Origin: Acidaminococcus sp050873445
Lineage (GTDB): Bacteria; Bacillota; Negativicutes; Acidaminococcales; Acidaminococcaceae
Length of the DNA: 64,000 nucleotides
Reading direction: 5' to 3'
Assembly (NCBI RefSeq): GCF_050873445.1
Contig: NZ_JBNMIU010000004.1
Coordinates: 3,716 to 67,715 of the forward strand
Part shown: piece by piece, positions 25,736 to 35,234 of the stretch
Position numbering within the stretch: position 1 is the stretch's first letter
Layout: each line of letters begins with the position of its first letter
Program-made: the position numbers and the translations under genes
The notes under the pieces: model-generated
The model's input: only the letters and a program-made list of their open reading frames with translations
Told to the model about the DNA's origin: nothing
The model's database searches: none

Positions 25736-25999
25736 ATGCTGGGGAAAAACAACCTGACTCTGCTGCTGGTACTGGCAGCAGGTGCCATCATGGGTGGCCT
25801 GGCCGGTGACAGTCTCCAGGCTGCCCAGCCCTTCGGGACGGCCACAGACTTCCTGGTACGGAGATACCAGGTGCTGCAGATTCCGCCCACGGAGCTGGAT
25901 CTGTATGTGTTCAAGCTGACCCTGGGACTGGTGTTTTCTCCCAATCTGGTGGCTATCCTAGGAATGCTTCTGGCAGGATTCCTGTTCCATAAACTGTAA
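25736..25999 (+). CDS. DUF4321-family small membrane protein
   Basis: The 87-aa protein has an N-terminal hydrophobic helix (LLLVLAAGAIMGGLAGD) and a second helix at the C-terminus (VAILGMLLAGFLFHKL). It matches the DUF4321 proteins often found just before maf in Firmicutes, as here, where maf starts 9 bp later. It overlaps the end of the preceding gene's ribosome-site region. No function has been established for the family. Confidence 0.65.
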   Translation: MLGKNNLTLLLVLAAGAIMGGLAGDSLQAAQPFGTATDFLVRRYQVLQIPPTELDLYVFKLTLGLVFSPNLVAILGMLLAGFLFHKL

Positions 26000-26008
26000 G
26001 GAGGAACC

Positions 26009-26620
26009 ATGGATCTGATTTTGGCTTCCGGCTCTCCCCGCCGGCTGGAACTGCTCCGGCAGATCGGAGTGGAACCGAAGGTGGTGGTGAGCCACAGCGA
26101 AGAAGAAAAGAAGGCGGCATCTCCGGCAGAACTGGTGCAGGATAATGCTCTGACCAAGGGCCGGGATGTGGTTCGGACAATGGGCGATACAGTGCCGGTG
26201 CTGGCTGCCGATACGGTGGTGGCGCTGGCTGGGCATGTTTTGGGAAAACCCGGTACTCCGGAAAAGGCCAGGTCCATGCTGCGTCAGCTCAGCGGAAAGA
26301 CCCATCAGGTGCTCACCGGCATGGCCCTGTATTATCAGGGTAAGGTATGGAAGCATGTGGAGATCACGGAAGTGACCTTTGCGGACTTGACCGATCGGGA
26401 AATCGACCATTATGTAGCCACCGGTGAACCTCTGGATAAGGCAGGTGCCTATGGCATTCAGGGGCGGGCAGCCCTTTTCATCCCTTCCATCAGAGGGTCC
26501 TACAGCAATGTAGTGGGCCTTCCTCTGGCTCCTTTACGTACAATATTCGCAGAATTGGATGTGACAACCCATGACACACTACCTGATACGAGAAATGATA
26601 CCGGAGGAGCGGCCTCGTGA
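26009..26620 (+). CDS. maf: Maf-family nucleoside triphosphate pyrophosphatase
   Basis: The 203-aa cytoplasmic protein hydrolyses non-canonical or pyrimidine nucleoside triphosphates (dTTP/UTP type) to monophosphates. The N-terminal ASGSPRRLELLRQIG and the ADTVVALAGHVLGKP stretch near residue 68 are family signatures. AAGGAGG precedes the ATG. It sits in the usual maf-radC-mreBCD order. Its last 50 bp overlap radC in another frame, so the C-terminal tail (about 16 residues beyond ELDV) is probably an unstructured extension. Confidence 0.93.
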   Translation: MDLILASGSPRRLELLRQIGVEPKVVVSHSEEEKKAASPAELVQDNALTKGRDVVRTMGDTVPVLAADTVVALAGHVLGKPGTPEKARSMLRQLSGKTHQVLTGMALYYQGKVWKHVEITEVTFADLTDREIDHYVATGEPLDKAGAYGIQGRAALFIPSIRGSYSNVVGLPLAPLRTIFAELDVTTHDTLPDTRNDTGGAAS

Positions 26621-27257
26621 ACGGCTGCTGAGCCGGGGACCGGCAGCTCTGAGCATTACTGAGCTGCTGGCCATTTTGATTGGTACCGGCCGCAGGAACC
26701 ATTCGGCCCTGGACATTGCCCGGGAACTGACTGGAGATTTGCTGAAGGATGCCCGTCTGGTACGGACCCAGGATCCCCGGGAACTGACCCGGATTTCGGG
26801 CATCGGACCGGCTAAAGCCACGGTGATTATGGCAGCCCTGGAACTGGGACGCCGGCTGGCGGGCGCCGAAGGGAAACCCATGAAGGCCATCCACTGTCCG
26901 GAGGATGGGGCCATGCTGGTGATGCCTCAGTTGCGCTATAAGACCCATGAGCATTTCCTGGTGATCCTTTTGAACAGCAAGGGGAAGGTGATAGGCATCG
27001 AACCCATCTCGGAAGGCTCGCTGAACGCATCAGTAGTCCATCCCCGGGAAGCGTTTGCTCCGGCTCTGCTGCAGCATGCGGCGGCCATCCTGGCGGTACA
27101 TAACCATCCGTCCGGAGATCCCACACCCAGCCGGGAGGACCGGGAACTGACCCGGACCCTGTGGGATACGGGCAAGGTGATGGGCATTCCCCTGGTGGAC
27201 CACCTGATCATCGGCGATGGGATTTATTACAGTTTTAAGGAACATGGTTTATTATAA
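26571..27257 (+). CDS. radC: RadC family JAB-domain protein
   Basis: The 228-aa protein has an N-terminal helix-hairpin-helix (ITRISGIGPAKATVI-like, near residue 65) and a C-terminal JAB/MPN domain with the metal motif HNHPSGDPTPSREDRE near residue 177. The old link to DNA repair is doubtful and the true substrate is unknown. The ATG at 26571 lies inside maf, a 50-bp overlap that implies coupled translation. mreB follows after 20 bp. Confidence 0.92.
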   Translation: MTHYLIREMIPEERPRERLLSRGPAALSITELLAILIGTGRRNHSALDIARELTGDLLKDARLVRTQDPRELTRISGIGPAKATVIMAALELGRRLAGAEGKPMKAIHCPEDGAMLVMPQLRYKTHEHFLVILLNSKGKVIGIEPISEGSLNASVVHPREAFAPALLQHAAAILAVHNHPSGDPTPSREDRELTRTLWDTGKVMGIPLVDHLIIGDGIYYSFKEHGLL

Positions 27258-27277
27258 CAAAAGGGAGGGAAAACAGG

Positions 27278-28309
27278 ATGTTTGATCTTTTGGGGTCTTT
27301 CAGCACGGACCTGGGGGTGGATCTGGGGACGGATCATACCCGGATCCTGCTGAAGGAGGAAGGTATCGTCCTGGATGAACCCTCTGTGGTGGCAGTAGAA
27401 GAGAGGCGGGGCAAGATCCTGGCCGTGGGGAAGGAAGCCCGGCAGATGCTGGGCCGGACGCCGGAAGGGATTCGGGTGGTACGTCCCCTGCAGGACGGGG
27501 TCATAGCTGACTTCGATCTGACGAAGGATATGCTGAAGGATTTCCTGCACCAGGCCCTGGGCAAACGTCCGCTGCTGCGGCCCCGGCTTGTCCTGAGTGT
27601 GCCCTGCGGGGTGAACAGCGTGGAGCGGAGGGCTGTGCTGGATGCGGCAATGGAGGCAGGGGCCGGGGAGGCCTATCTGTTGGAGGGCCCTCTGGCAGCG
27701 GCACTTGGCGCTGGACTGGATGTGAAAGAAGCCAGAGGACGGCTGATTGTGGAACTGGGAGCCGGCTGCACGGAAGCGGCGGTTTTGACCCAGGGCAAAA
27801 TCACCTTGTCTCGGACTCTGCGCTGCGGCGGCCGGGATCTGGATCAGGCTCTTGTCCAGTACTGCAAGAAAAAGTATAATCTTCTTATCGGGCTGCTCCA
27901 GGCGGAGCAGGCCAAGATTGAAATCGGTACGATGCGGGAGACGGCGCCGCCGGCCTATATGGATATCAGGGGCCGGGATCTGATAACTGGACTGCCCCGC
28001 AGTGTGACGGTGGATCAGAACCAGCTTCGGGAAGCATTCTGGGAACCGGCCCATCGGATGGTGGAGTGTGTCCGGGGATTGCTGGAAACCCTGCCGGACC
28101 TTCTGGCACGGGATGTAATCGAAGAGGGTATCGTACTCACTGGCGGGAGTGCTCTGCTGCGGAATTTCGACTGGCTCCTGGCCCGGGAAACGGGTCTGCG
28201 GGTCCGGGTGGCAGAAAACACCCTGTCCTGTGTGGTGAAGGGAACGGGCGTAGCCGCCGATAATATGAATTTGTTCCGGGAAGGGCCTCGGCCCCGGCGG
28301 AATGGCTAA
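27278..28309 (+). CDS. mreB: MreB-type rod-shape actin (divergent)
   Basis: The 343-aa actin-like protein leads a complete elongasome operon. It forms filaments that position cell-wall synthesis. Sequence is recognisable (DLGVDLGTDHTRILLK; DEPSVVAVE; GKEARQMLGRTP; LTGGSALLRNF) but departs from typical MreB. The phosphate-2 loop reads ELGAGCTE (residues 159-166) where DIGGGTTE is usual, and the first loop has DH for the common AN. GGGAGG precedes the ATG. The changes may affect ATP binding or hydrolysis. Confidence 0.9.
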   Translation: MFDLLGSFSTDLGVDLGTDHTRILLKEEGIVLDEPSVVAVEERRGKILAVGKEARQMLGRTPEGIRVVRPLQDGVIADFDLTKDMLKDFLHQALGKRPLLRPRLVLSVPCGVNSVERRAVLDAAMEAGAGEAYLLEGPLAAALGAGLDVKEARGRLIVELGAGCTEAAVLTQGKITLSRTLRCGGRDLDQALVQYCKKKYNLLIGLLQAEQAKIEIGTMRETAPPAYMDIRGRDLITGLPRSVTVDQNQLREAFWEPAHRMVECVRGLLETLPDLLARDVIEEGIVLTGGSALLRNFDWLLARETGLRVRVAENTLSCVVKGTGVAADNMNLFREGPRPRRNG

Positions 28310-28327
28310 CGGAGAGATAGAAAAAAT

Positions 28328-29215
28328 ATGAGAAAGGAACAGAAAGCAAGACTGGGAGCACTCCTGGTAGTGCTCCTCCTGATCGGGGGCGTGCTGTGGG
28401 ATGCTTTCCACCGGTTTCCGGCCGTGAATACGGTGTTGTCCACTCTGACACGGCCCATCAGCTTTGTGGTGGGCGGCGTTGGCGGCGGTTTCAAGGGGAC
28501 GGGGAATTATTTTGCTTCCAAGTCGGCTCTGGAAAAAGAAAATGCGGCCCTGAAGGCGGAAAACGAAGAGCTGCGCCAGAGCAATGTGGAACTGATCGGG
28601 ATGAAAGCGGAGAACCAGCGGCTGGCCAAGCTGCTGAAGTTCAGTGAACTCCATCCCCAGTGGAAGATGGTATCCACCAGAGTCATCAGCCGGGACCTGG
28701 GAGACTTCAGGGATGTGATCCTGATTGACAAAGGCAGGGCTGATGGTCTGGAAGTGAACATGCCCGTGGTAAGTTCCTCCGGGCTGATCGGCATTGTGGA
28801 CGGGGTGTATCCCCACATGGCCAAGGTCCTGCTGATTTCCAGTCCCCGCAGCCGCATCGGCGGTCTGAACCTGCGGGGTGATTCCCGTGCTCCCGGCATC
28901 GTGAACGGTGTGGCCGGTCCGGACCAGCTGCTGGAAATGCGCAACCTGAGCCGGAATGCGGATATCCTGCCCGGGGATACTATTGTGACCAGCGGTTACA
29001 GCGGTTACCATCCGGAAGGTCTGGTCATCGGCACTGTGGAGGATATCCAGATGGATGCCGGCGGGCTGACCAAGACGGCATCCATTGCTCCCTCTGTGGA
29101 TTACGGGCATCTGGAGGAAGCCAGGGTCATCACCAATTATCAAGGCTTTGCGGACTTCCTGCGCCGGGAGGGCCAGGATCCGGACGCCCAGTCGGGTAAA
29201 GGAGGTAAAGGATGA
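28328..29215 (+). CDS. mreC: Rod-shape protein MreC
   Basis: The 295-aa protein has a short cytoplasmic tail, one membrane helix (about residues 8-24) and a coiled coil (about 60-100, ALEKENAALKAENEELRQ), then the beta-rich periplasm-side domain. It links MreB to the wall synthases PBP2 and RodA. Length is usual. Its last four bases ATGA overlap the start of mreD, indicating coupled translation. Confidence 0.95.
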   Translation: MRKEQKARLGALLVVLLLIGGVLWDAFHRFPAVNTVLSTLTRPISFVVGGVGGGFKGTGNYFASKSALEKENAALKAENEELRQSNVELIGMKAENQRLAKLLKFSELHPQWKMVSTRVISRDLGDFRDVILIDKGRADGLEVNMPVVSSSGLIGIVDGVYPHMAKVLLISSPRSRIGGLNLRGDSRAPGIVNGVAGPDQLLEMRNLSRNADILPGDTIVTSGYSGYHPEGLVIGTVEDIQMDAGGLTKTASIAPSVDYGHLEEARVITNYQGFADFLRREGQDPDAQSGKGGKG

Positions 29216-29724
29216 TCCTTCTTGCACTGGCCTGGCTGTTTTTTACCCTGTTCCTTTTCACTCTGGAAAATCATTGGTTCTTATTTTTCAACACCACCCA
29301 GTCTCCTGACCTGCTGCTGTTGTTCCTCCTGCTCTATGCCATGGACCAGGGGGAGCGCAGAGGGGCATGGTACGGACTGGGTATTGGTGCTTTATTGGAC
29401 ATTGTCACGTTCAGCTATTTTGGCTGGCATATGGTGACCCGGGCTGCCCTGGGTTATCTGGTGGGACGCAACCGGATGAACATGTTCGCTGACCGGCTGC
29501 CTACCTATCTGATCCTTACCGGGCTGGTGACTCTGCTGCTGCAGGTAGCCCGGGGACTGTTCCTGTGCGTGGTGCTGGGACGCTGGCTGCCTCTGCTGCC
29601 CTTTGTGTTCCTGACCCTGAAAAGCCTGGGCTGGAACCTGGTGGCGGCTCCGGTGATGTGGTTTTTATACCATAAACTGAAGAAACGGGTCCGCAGCCGC
29701 ATGGATTATTATTATCATCTGTAG
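29212..29724 (+). CDS. mreD: Rod-shape protein MreD
   Basis: The 170-aa protein is almost entirely membrane-embedded, with about five to six helices, as in MreD. It completes the MreBCD scaffold. AAAGGAGGTAAAGG stands before the ATG inside mreC. mrdA starts 9 bp after its stop. Confidence 0.93.
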   Translation: MILLALAWLFFTLFLFTLENHWFLFFNTTQSPDLLLLFLLLYAMDQGERRGAWYGLGIGALLDIVTFSYFGWHMVTRAALGYLVGRNRMNMFADRLPTYLILTGLVTLLLQVARGLFLCVVLGRWLPLLPFVFLTLKSLGWNLVAAPVMWFLYHKLKKRVRSRMDYYYHL

Positions 29725-29733
29725 GAGTCTGCT

Positions 29734-31527
29734 GTGCTGAATAAGAAATATGCATACCGTCTGGAATTCATGATGGTGGCCGGGTTCCTGGTCATCCTGA
29801 TCCTGATCGGACGGATGTTCTATCTGCAAATCATCAAAGGGAACTACTACCGCCGTCAGGCAGAAGGGAACCGGACCCGTTATACCCGGATTCTGGCACC
29901 CCGGGGCATCATCTATGACTGCAACGGGGAGGAACTGGCCAATAACAAGCCCGGCGTCATGGTATCCCTGGTGCGTCAGACCGGGGCTTATAAGGAAGAA
30001 ACCCTGGAACGGCTGAGCCAGCTGCTGAACATCCCGGTGGAGGACATCAAGGAAACCATCCGGCTGTCCGGGGGCAGTTCGGAGCCTATCCGTCTGGTAC
30101 GCAATGCATCGCCGGAAGTGGTGGACAAGGTAGAGGAGAATCTGCGGTATCTGCCCGGTGTCATGCTGGAAGTACAGCCGGTGCGGAACTATCCCAATAA
30201 ACAGCTGGCTGTCCATGCCTTGGGTTATGTGGGTGAAATCAGTGACTATGAAATTTCCCAGGGCGCTTACAGTGACCTGAAGGCTGGGGATATCATCGGC
30301 AAATTCGGCCTGGAGAACTATTATGATTCCTATCTGCGGGGCGAAGACGGCAGTTACAGGGAAGAAGTGGATGTCGCCGGCCGGGTGGTCCAGATCATGG
30401 ATAAAGTGGAACCGAAACCGGGACAGGGCCTGGTGCTGACAATCGATGCCAAGCTGCAGCGGGTGGCGGAAGAAGCCATGGACCGGCAGCTGCGGGCCAT
30501 TGGGGCACGAGGGGCTGCGGTGGTAGCTATCGACCCCAACAATGGGGAAGTAAAGGCTCTGGTTTCTCGGCCCGGGTTCGACCCCAACTGGTTCGTAAAC
30601 GGGATCAGCGAGAAAAACTGGAAATACCTGAACACAGATCCTTTCCATCCCATGACGGATAAGGCCATCGGCGGGGAATATCCTCCCGGATCCACCTTCA
30701 AGATTGTTACCGGTTCCGCAGCTCTGGAAGAAAAGAAAGTGACTCCGGATGAACTGATCTATGACTCCGGCCGGCATTGGCTGATCGATATGCGGAATGC
30801 CGGCGGTGAAGCGCTGGGGTACATCAATTTCAAACGGGCTCTGGCGGCTTCTGATAACGTGTACTTCTACGAAATGGGCAACCGGGTAGGTATCGGAGCC
30901 CTGGATAAATATGCCAGGGAGTTCGGCTTTGGCCAGACTACCGGCATCGACCTTCACGGAGAGGCCCAGGGACTGATTGCTTCACCGGAATATAAGAAAA
31001 AGGTCTTCGATGATGAATGGTATCTGGGGGATACGTTCAACACGGCTATCGGTCAGGGCTTTACCCTGGCTACCCCCATCCAGGTGGCGGAGATGCTCAG
31101 TGCGGTGGCCACCGACGGCAAACGATACAAACCTCATCTGGTCAGCAAGATCCTGAATGATGACGGCAGTGTGGCCAAAACTTTCGAGCCGGAAGAAGAA
31201 GGGCGGCTGCCCATTTCTGAATCCACTCTGAAGCTGATCCAGGAAGGTCTGGAAGCCGTTACGGAAAGCGGTGGTACTGCTTCGTTCCTGAAGAGCCTGC
31301 CGGTACCCGTAGCCGGCAAGACCGGTACGGCCGAAAACCCCCATGGTCTGGAACATGGCTGGTTCATCGCCTATGCACCGACTACCAAGCCTCAGCTGGT
31401 AGTGGTCTGCATTGTGGAACAGGGCAGTTTCGGGACTATTTCTGCAGCCCCTATCGTTAAGAGCATCCTGGAATACGTATTCACAGATCCCCGGGTGCGG
31501 CGGCAGGGGAAGGCCATGCCCAAGTAA
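29734..31527 (+). CDS. mrdA: Penicillin-binding protein 2 (elongasome transpeptidase)
   Basis: The 597-aa class B PBP has one N-terminal membrane anchor (about 10-28), a dimerisation domain and a C-terminal transpeptidase domain. The nucleophile is Ser320 in PGSTFK, and the KTGT motif is at 529-532 (AGKTGTAENP). SDN (ASDNVYFYEMG) lies between. It cross-links peptidoglycan with RodA during elongation. The start codon is GTG or CTG-proximal GTGCTG at 29734, after TAGGAG. Part of mreBCD-mrdA-rodA. Confidence 0.95.
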   Translation: MLNKKYAYRLEFMMVAGFLVILILIGRMFYLQIIKGNYYRRQAEGNRTRYTRILAPRGIIYDCNGEELANNKPGVMVSLVRQTGAYKEETLERLSQLLNIPVEDIKETIRLSGGSSEPIRLVRNASPEVVDKVEENLRYLPGVMLEVQPVRNYPNKQLAVHALGYVGEISDYEISQGAYSDLKAGDIIGKFGLENYYDSYLRGEDGSYREEVDVAGRVVQIMDKVEPKPGQGLVLTIDAKLQRVAEEAMDRQLRAIGARGAAVVAIDPNNGEVKALVSRPGFDPNWFVNGISEKNWKYLNTDPFHPMTDKAIGGEYPPGSTFKIVTGSAALEEKKVTPDELIYDSGRHWLIDMRNAGGEALGYINFKRALAASDNVYFYEMGNRVGIGALDKYAREFGFGQTTGIDLHGEAQGLIASPEYKKKVFDDEWYLGDTFNTAIGQGFTLATPIQVAEMLSAVATDGKRYKPHLVSKILNDDGSVAKTFEPEEEGRLPISESTLKLIQEGLEAVTESGGTASFLKSLPVPVAGKTGTAENPHGLEHGWFIAYAPTTKPQLVVVCIVEQGSFGTISAAPIVKSILEYVFTDPRVRRQGKAMPK

Positions 31528-31536
31528 GGAGATACC

Positions 31537-32664
31537 ATGCGTCTGCATTTTCAATTTTCGTTGAAAAAATATTTTAGGAATATTGATAAGCCTCTGCTGA
31601 TCAGCGTCCTGCTTCTGATCACCATCGGCATCCTGCTCATCGGCAGTGCTACCCATGCCAACATCCCGGGACCCAAACGCTACAGCTTCGTACTGCGCCA
31701 GCTGAGTTTTGCGGCTATTAACCTGGTACTGGGAGCGTTCCTCATGCGTTTCGATTACCGGGTGCTGAAAAGCCTGGCCCGGCCGCTTTACATCTTCAAC
31801 ATTCTGATGCTGCTGGCCGTTATGCTGGTGGGGAAGAGCGCCCTGGGTGCCCAGCGGTGGCTGCAGCTGGGCCCTATCAGCATCCAGCCCAGCGAATTTG
31901 CCAAGGCAATCATGATTATCAGCCTGTCCTCCTTTGTGGATGACCGGCTGCCTCTTCTGACAGATTTCCGCAGCTGGCTGCCGGTATTCGGTTATGTGCT
32001 GATTCCGTTCCTGTTTGTTATGAAGCAGCCTGATCTGGGCACTTCTCTGGTGTTTCTGGCCATTTTGCTGGGCCTTATCATCTGCTGTGGTTTCCGCATC
32101 CGGTACTTTCTGATCATGGGAGGGCTGGGGCTGGCTTCGGCACCGCTGGTGTGGAGATTTCTCCACGAATACCAGCGGAACCGGATCCGGGTGTTCCTGA
32201 ACCCGGGTCTGGAACCCTATGGCAGCGGCTATCACGTGATCCAGTCCATGATTGCCATCGGGTCCGGTCTGTTCACAGGCAAGGGCCTGTTTGCCGGAAC
32301 CCAGAGCCAGTTGAACTTTCTGCCGGAGAACCACACGGATTTCATCTTTGCTGTGGCCGGAGAGGAATTCGGTTTCATCGGTACCACGATTATCCTGCTG
32401 TTATATGGCATCGTGATTTACAGAGGTCTGTCCATTGCCATCCATGCGGCGGACGATTTTGGTACCCTGCTTTCTGTGGGCATCGTTTCCATGTTCCTGT
32501 TCCATATCCTGGTCAATGTGGGGATGACCAGCGGCATCATGCCGGTCACCGGTGTGCCGCTGCCCTTCATGAGCTATGGGGTCAGCTCTCTGACTACCAA
32601 TATGCTCATGGTGGCCCTGCTGCTGAACATCAACGCCCACCATCAGACTTTGCGTTTTCATTAA
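31537..32664 (+). CDS. rodA: Peptidoglycan glycosyltransferase RodA
   Basis: The 375-aa SEDS protein has about ten membrane helices and polymerises lipid II with PBP2. Family signatures are IQPSEFAKAIMI near residue 122, GSGYHVIQSMIAIGSGL near residue 230, ENHTDFIFAVAGEEFGF near residue 265 and PLPFMSYGVSSL near residue 343. AAGGAGATACC precedes the ATG, 9 bp after mrdA. It closes the elongasome block, and the next gene starts 9 bp later. Confidence 0.95.
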   Translation: MRLHFQFSLKKYFRNIDKPLLISVLLLITIGILLIGSATHANIPGPKRYSFVLRQLSFAAINLVLGAFLMRFDYRVLKSLARPLYIFNILMLLAVMLVGKSALGAQRWLQLGPISIQPSEFAKAIMIISLSSFVDDRLPLLTDFRSWLPVFGYVLIPFLFVMKQPDLGTSLVFLAILLGLIICCGFRIRYFLIMGGLGLASAPLVWRFLHEYQRNRIRVFLNPGLEPYGSGYHVIQSMIAIGSGLFTGKGLFAGTQSQLNFLPENHTDFIFAVAGEEFGFIGTTIILLLYGIVIYRGLSIAIHAADDFGTLLSVGIVSMFLFHILVNVGMTSGIMPVTGVPLPFMSYGVSSLTTNMLMVALLLNINAHHQTLRFH

Positions 32665-32673
32665 GGAGAGATT

Positions 32674-34536
32674 ATGCATAAAGATTTTCCCATTGACATC
32701 CTCAGTGCTGTGGAGAAACCGGCACGGTATACAGGCATGGAATTCGGCAGCATTGTAAAGCCGGAAACGGAGACGGAAGTTTCTTTCTGTCTGGCTTTTC
32801 CCGATACTTACGAAATCGGGATGAGTTACCTGGGCTATAAGATTTTGTACGAAATCCTGAACAAATTGCCAAAAGTGGCAGCGGAACGGGCCTTTGCTCC
32901 TTGGGTGGACATGGAGGAGAAGATGCGTGAGCGGAAACTGCCGCTGACCAGTCTGGAAAATTCCCGGAAACTGGATGACTTCGATTTGCTGGGCTTCACG
33001 CTGCTGTACGAAATGTCCTATTCCAATATCCTGAATATGATGGACCTGGGTGGTGTGCCCGTCCTGGCCAAAGACCGGACGCTGGACGATCCTTTCGTAT
33101 GCGCTGGAGGCTGCTGTGTCTTCAACAGTGAACCCCTGACAGATTTCCTGGATTTCTGCATGCTGGGCGATGGGGAACGGATCATCCAGGAAGTGACCCT
33201 GCTGTACCGGGACTGGAAACGGGAAGGCAAACCCGGCGGCCGGCTGGAATTTTTGCGTCGGGTGTCGAAGATTCAGGGAGTATACGTACCCTGTTTCTAT
33301 GAAGTGACCTATGGATCGGACGGTACCATTACCGGCAAGAAATCTTTGGAGCCCACAGCGCCTGCGGTGGTGTACAAGCGGGCGGAACCGGATCTGGAAA
33401 CGCTGGATTTTCCCACTCATCCCATTGTGCCCTATAGTGATACGGTCCACGACCGGATCATGCTGGAACTGTTCCGGGGCTGCAGCCGGGGCTGCCGGTT
33501 CTGCAATGCTGGTATCATCTACCGGCCGGTGCGGGAACGGAAACCCCAGACGGCGATGGAGCTGGCACGGAAGCTGGTTCCGGCTACCGGTTATAACGAA
33601 ATATCTCTGTTTTCGTTGAGCACAGCGGATTATTCCCATCTGGAGCCGCTGATTTTGAATCTTCTGAAGGAATTCGGCGATAAAAAGGTCAGTGTTTCCC
33701 TGCCTTCCCTGCGGATTGACAGCTTCTCGGTGAAGCTGGCCCAGGAAGTGCAGCAGGTGCGGAAGAGCGGCCTGACCTTTGCCCCAGAAGCAGGCAGCCA
33801 GCGCATGCGGGATGTAATCAATAAGGGCGTGACGGAAGAGAACCTGATGAATGCAGCGGGCGCCGCGTTCGAGAACGGCTGGACCAAGGTGAAGCTGTAC
33901 TTCATGATTGGTCTGCCTACGGAAACTGACGAGGATGTGCTGGCCATTGCCAAACTGGCCCAGAAGGTCCAGTGGAAATACAAACAGGTCACCGGTCATA
34001 TGGGGGCCCAGGTCACTGTCAGTGTGTCCAATTTCGTACCAAAACCCTATACGCCATTTCAGTGGGTGGGGCAGAATACCAAAGAAGAGTTCGACCGGAA
34101 GCATATGCTGCTGAAGCATGCCTTTGCCAGCCTGAAGAACATCCATTACCAGTACCATGATTCCCGTACCAGCCTGATGGAAGGAGTGCTGGCCCGGGGC
34201 GACCGGCGGCTGGGCAAGGCCATTTACCTGGCCTGGAAGCGGGGTGCCAAGTTCGACAGCTGGGGCGAATTTTTCGATTATGACCGGTGGAAGCAGGCCA
34301 TCGAAGACTGCGGACTGACCACTGATTTTTATAACAGCCGGCCACGGGGCAAAGAAGAAATCTTTCCCTGGGAGCATACCAGCTGCGGGGTGAGCAGGAG
34401 GTTCCTGTGGAGCGAATACGAAAAAGCCCAGCAGGCAGCCCTGACCCATGACTGTCGGCGGAGTACGTGTACGGGCTGCGGCGTGTGCCAGCAATTGGGC
34501 ATCAAGATCATTGACTGGAAGGGGAAGAACGTATGA
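32674..34536 (+). CDS. TIGR03960-family radical SAM protein with B12-binding-like N-terminus
   Basis: The 620-aa protein has an N-terminal B12-binding-like domain and a central radical SAM domain with the cluster motif CSRGCRFCNAG near residues 270-280. A C-terminal extension ends in a Cys-rich tail (STCTGCGVCQQLG). It always accompanies a TIGR03936 protein, as here, where the two overlap by ATGA. The pair is often found before rng and ribosomal protein genes. The reaction is not known; RNA or translation-factor modification is a common guess. Confidence 0.9.
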   Translation: MHKDFPIDILSAVEKPARYTGMEFGSIVKPETETEVSFCLAFPDTYEIGMSYLGYKILYEILNKLPKVAAERAFAPWVDMEEKMRERKLPLTSLENSRKLDDFDLLGFTLLYEMSYSNILNMMDLGGVPVLAKDRTLDDPFVCAGGCCVFNSEPLTDFLDFCMLGDGERIIQEVTLLYRDWKREGKPGGRLEFLRRVSKIQGVYVPCFYEVTYGSDGTITGKKSLEPTAPAVVYKRAEPDLETLDFPTHPIVPYSDTVHDRIMLELFRGCSRGCRFCNAGIIYRPVRERKPQTAMELARKLVPATGYNEISLFSLSTADYSHLEPLILNLLKEFGDKKVSVSLPSLRIDSFSVKLAQEVQQVRKSGLTFAPEAGSQRMRDVINKGVTEENLMNAAGAAFENGWTKVKLYFMIGLPTETDEDVLAIAKLAQKVQWKYKQVTGHMGAQVTVSVSNFVPKPYTPFQWVGQNTKEEFDRKHMLLKHAFASLKNIHYQYHDSRTSLMEGVLARGDRRLGKAIYLAWKRGAKFDSWGEFFDYDRWKQAIEDCGLTTDFYNSRPRGKEEIFPWEHTSCGVSRRFLWSEYEKAQQAALTHDCRRSTCTGCGVCQQLGIKIIDWKGKNV

Positions 34537-35225
34537 AATTGAGGCTGCAGATCACCAAGGAACCGGGCATCCGGTTCATTTCCCATCTGGAATACCAGCG
34601 GAGCATCGAAAAAGCCCTGCGCCGGGCCGGGACCCCCGTGGCCTATTCGGAGGGGTTCAATCCCCATATGCGGTTTTCCCTGGCTTCCGCCCTCAGTGTG
34701 GGTGTGACCAGTTCCTGCGAATTCGTGGAAATCAAGCTTCAGGAGGAGCATCCTCTGGAGGAACTGGTGGAACCAATCCGCCGTGCCCTGCCCATGGGAA
34801 TCCATATTGTGAAGGCCGACCTGGCTGATGACAAAGCACCCAAACTGATGGCTGTAGCCCAGGGAGCCCGTTACGAAGTATCCGTCCCCTGTAGCGAAGA
34901 TCCGGCAACCGGGCTGGCGGCTTTTGCTGCAGCGGAAACGGTGTCCTATACAAAGACCCATAAAAAGGGCAAGGGCAAACCCAAGACCATCGATGTGAAG
35001 GAATTCATCCCCAGTACGGAGAGTGAATGGAAGGGCGGGGAACTGAAACTGGCTTTCGACTGTAAGATTACCCCCACCGGGAGCATGAAGGCTTCCGAAT
35101 TCCTCCAGGTACTCCTGGACCAGTTCCAGGTGCCACTGTCCTTTGAACAGGCAGATATCCGCCGGGTGGATCTGTACACCCGGGATGAGGCCGGCAATAA
35201 GAAACCCCTGATCGGGGAAGAATGA
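34533..35225 (+). CDS. TIGR03936/DUF2344 radical SAM-associated protein
   Basis: The 230-aa protein begins MKLRLQITKEPGIRFISHLE and contains AYSEGFNPHMRFSLASALS, both typical of DUF2344. It overlaps the preceding radical SAM gene by 4 bp and probably acts as its partner. It has no membrane segment or cluster motif of its own. Function is unestablished. The next gene, rng, starts 9 bp after it. Confidence 0.9.
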   Translation: MKLRLQITKEPGIRFISHLEYQRSIEKALRRAGTPVAYSEGFNPHMRFSLASALSVGVTSSCEFVEIKLQEEHPLEELVEPIRRALPMGIHIVKADLADDKAPKLMAVAQGARYEVSVPCSEDPATGLAAFAAAETVSYTKTHKKGKGKPKTIDVKEFIPSTESEWKGGELKLAFDCKITPTGSMKASEFLQVLLDQFQVPLSFEQADIRRVDLYTRDEAGNKKPLIGEE

Positions 35226-35234
35226 GGAGGCGCC

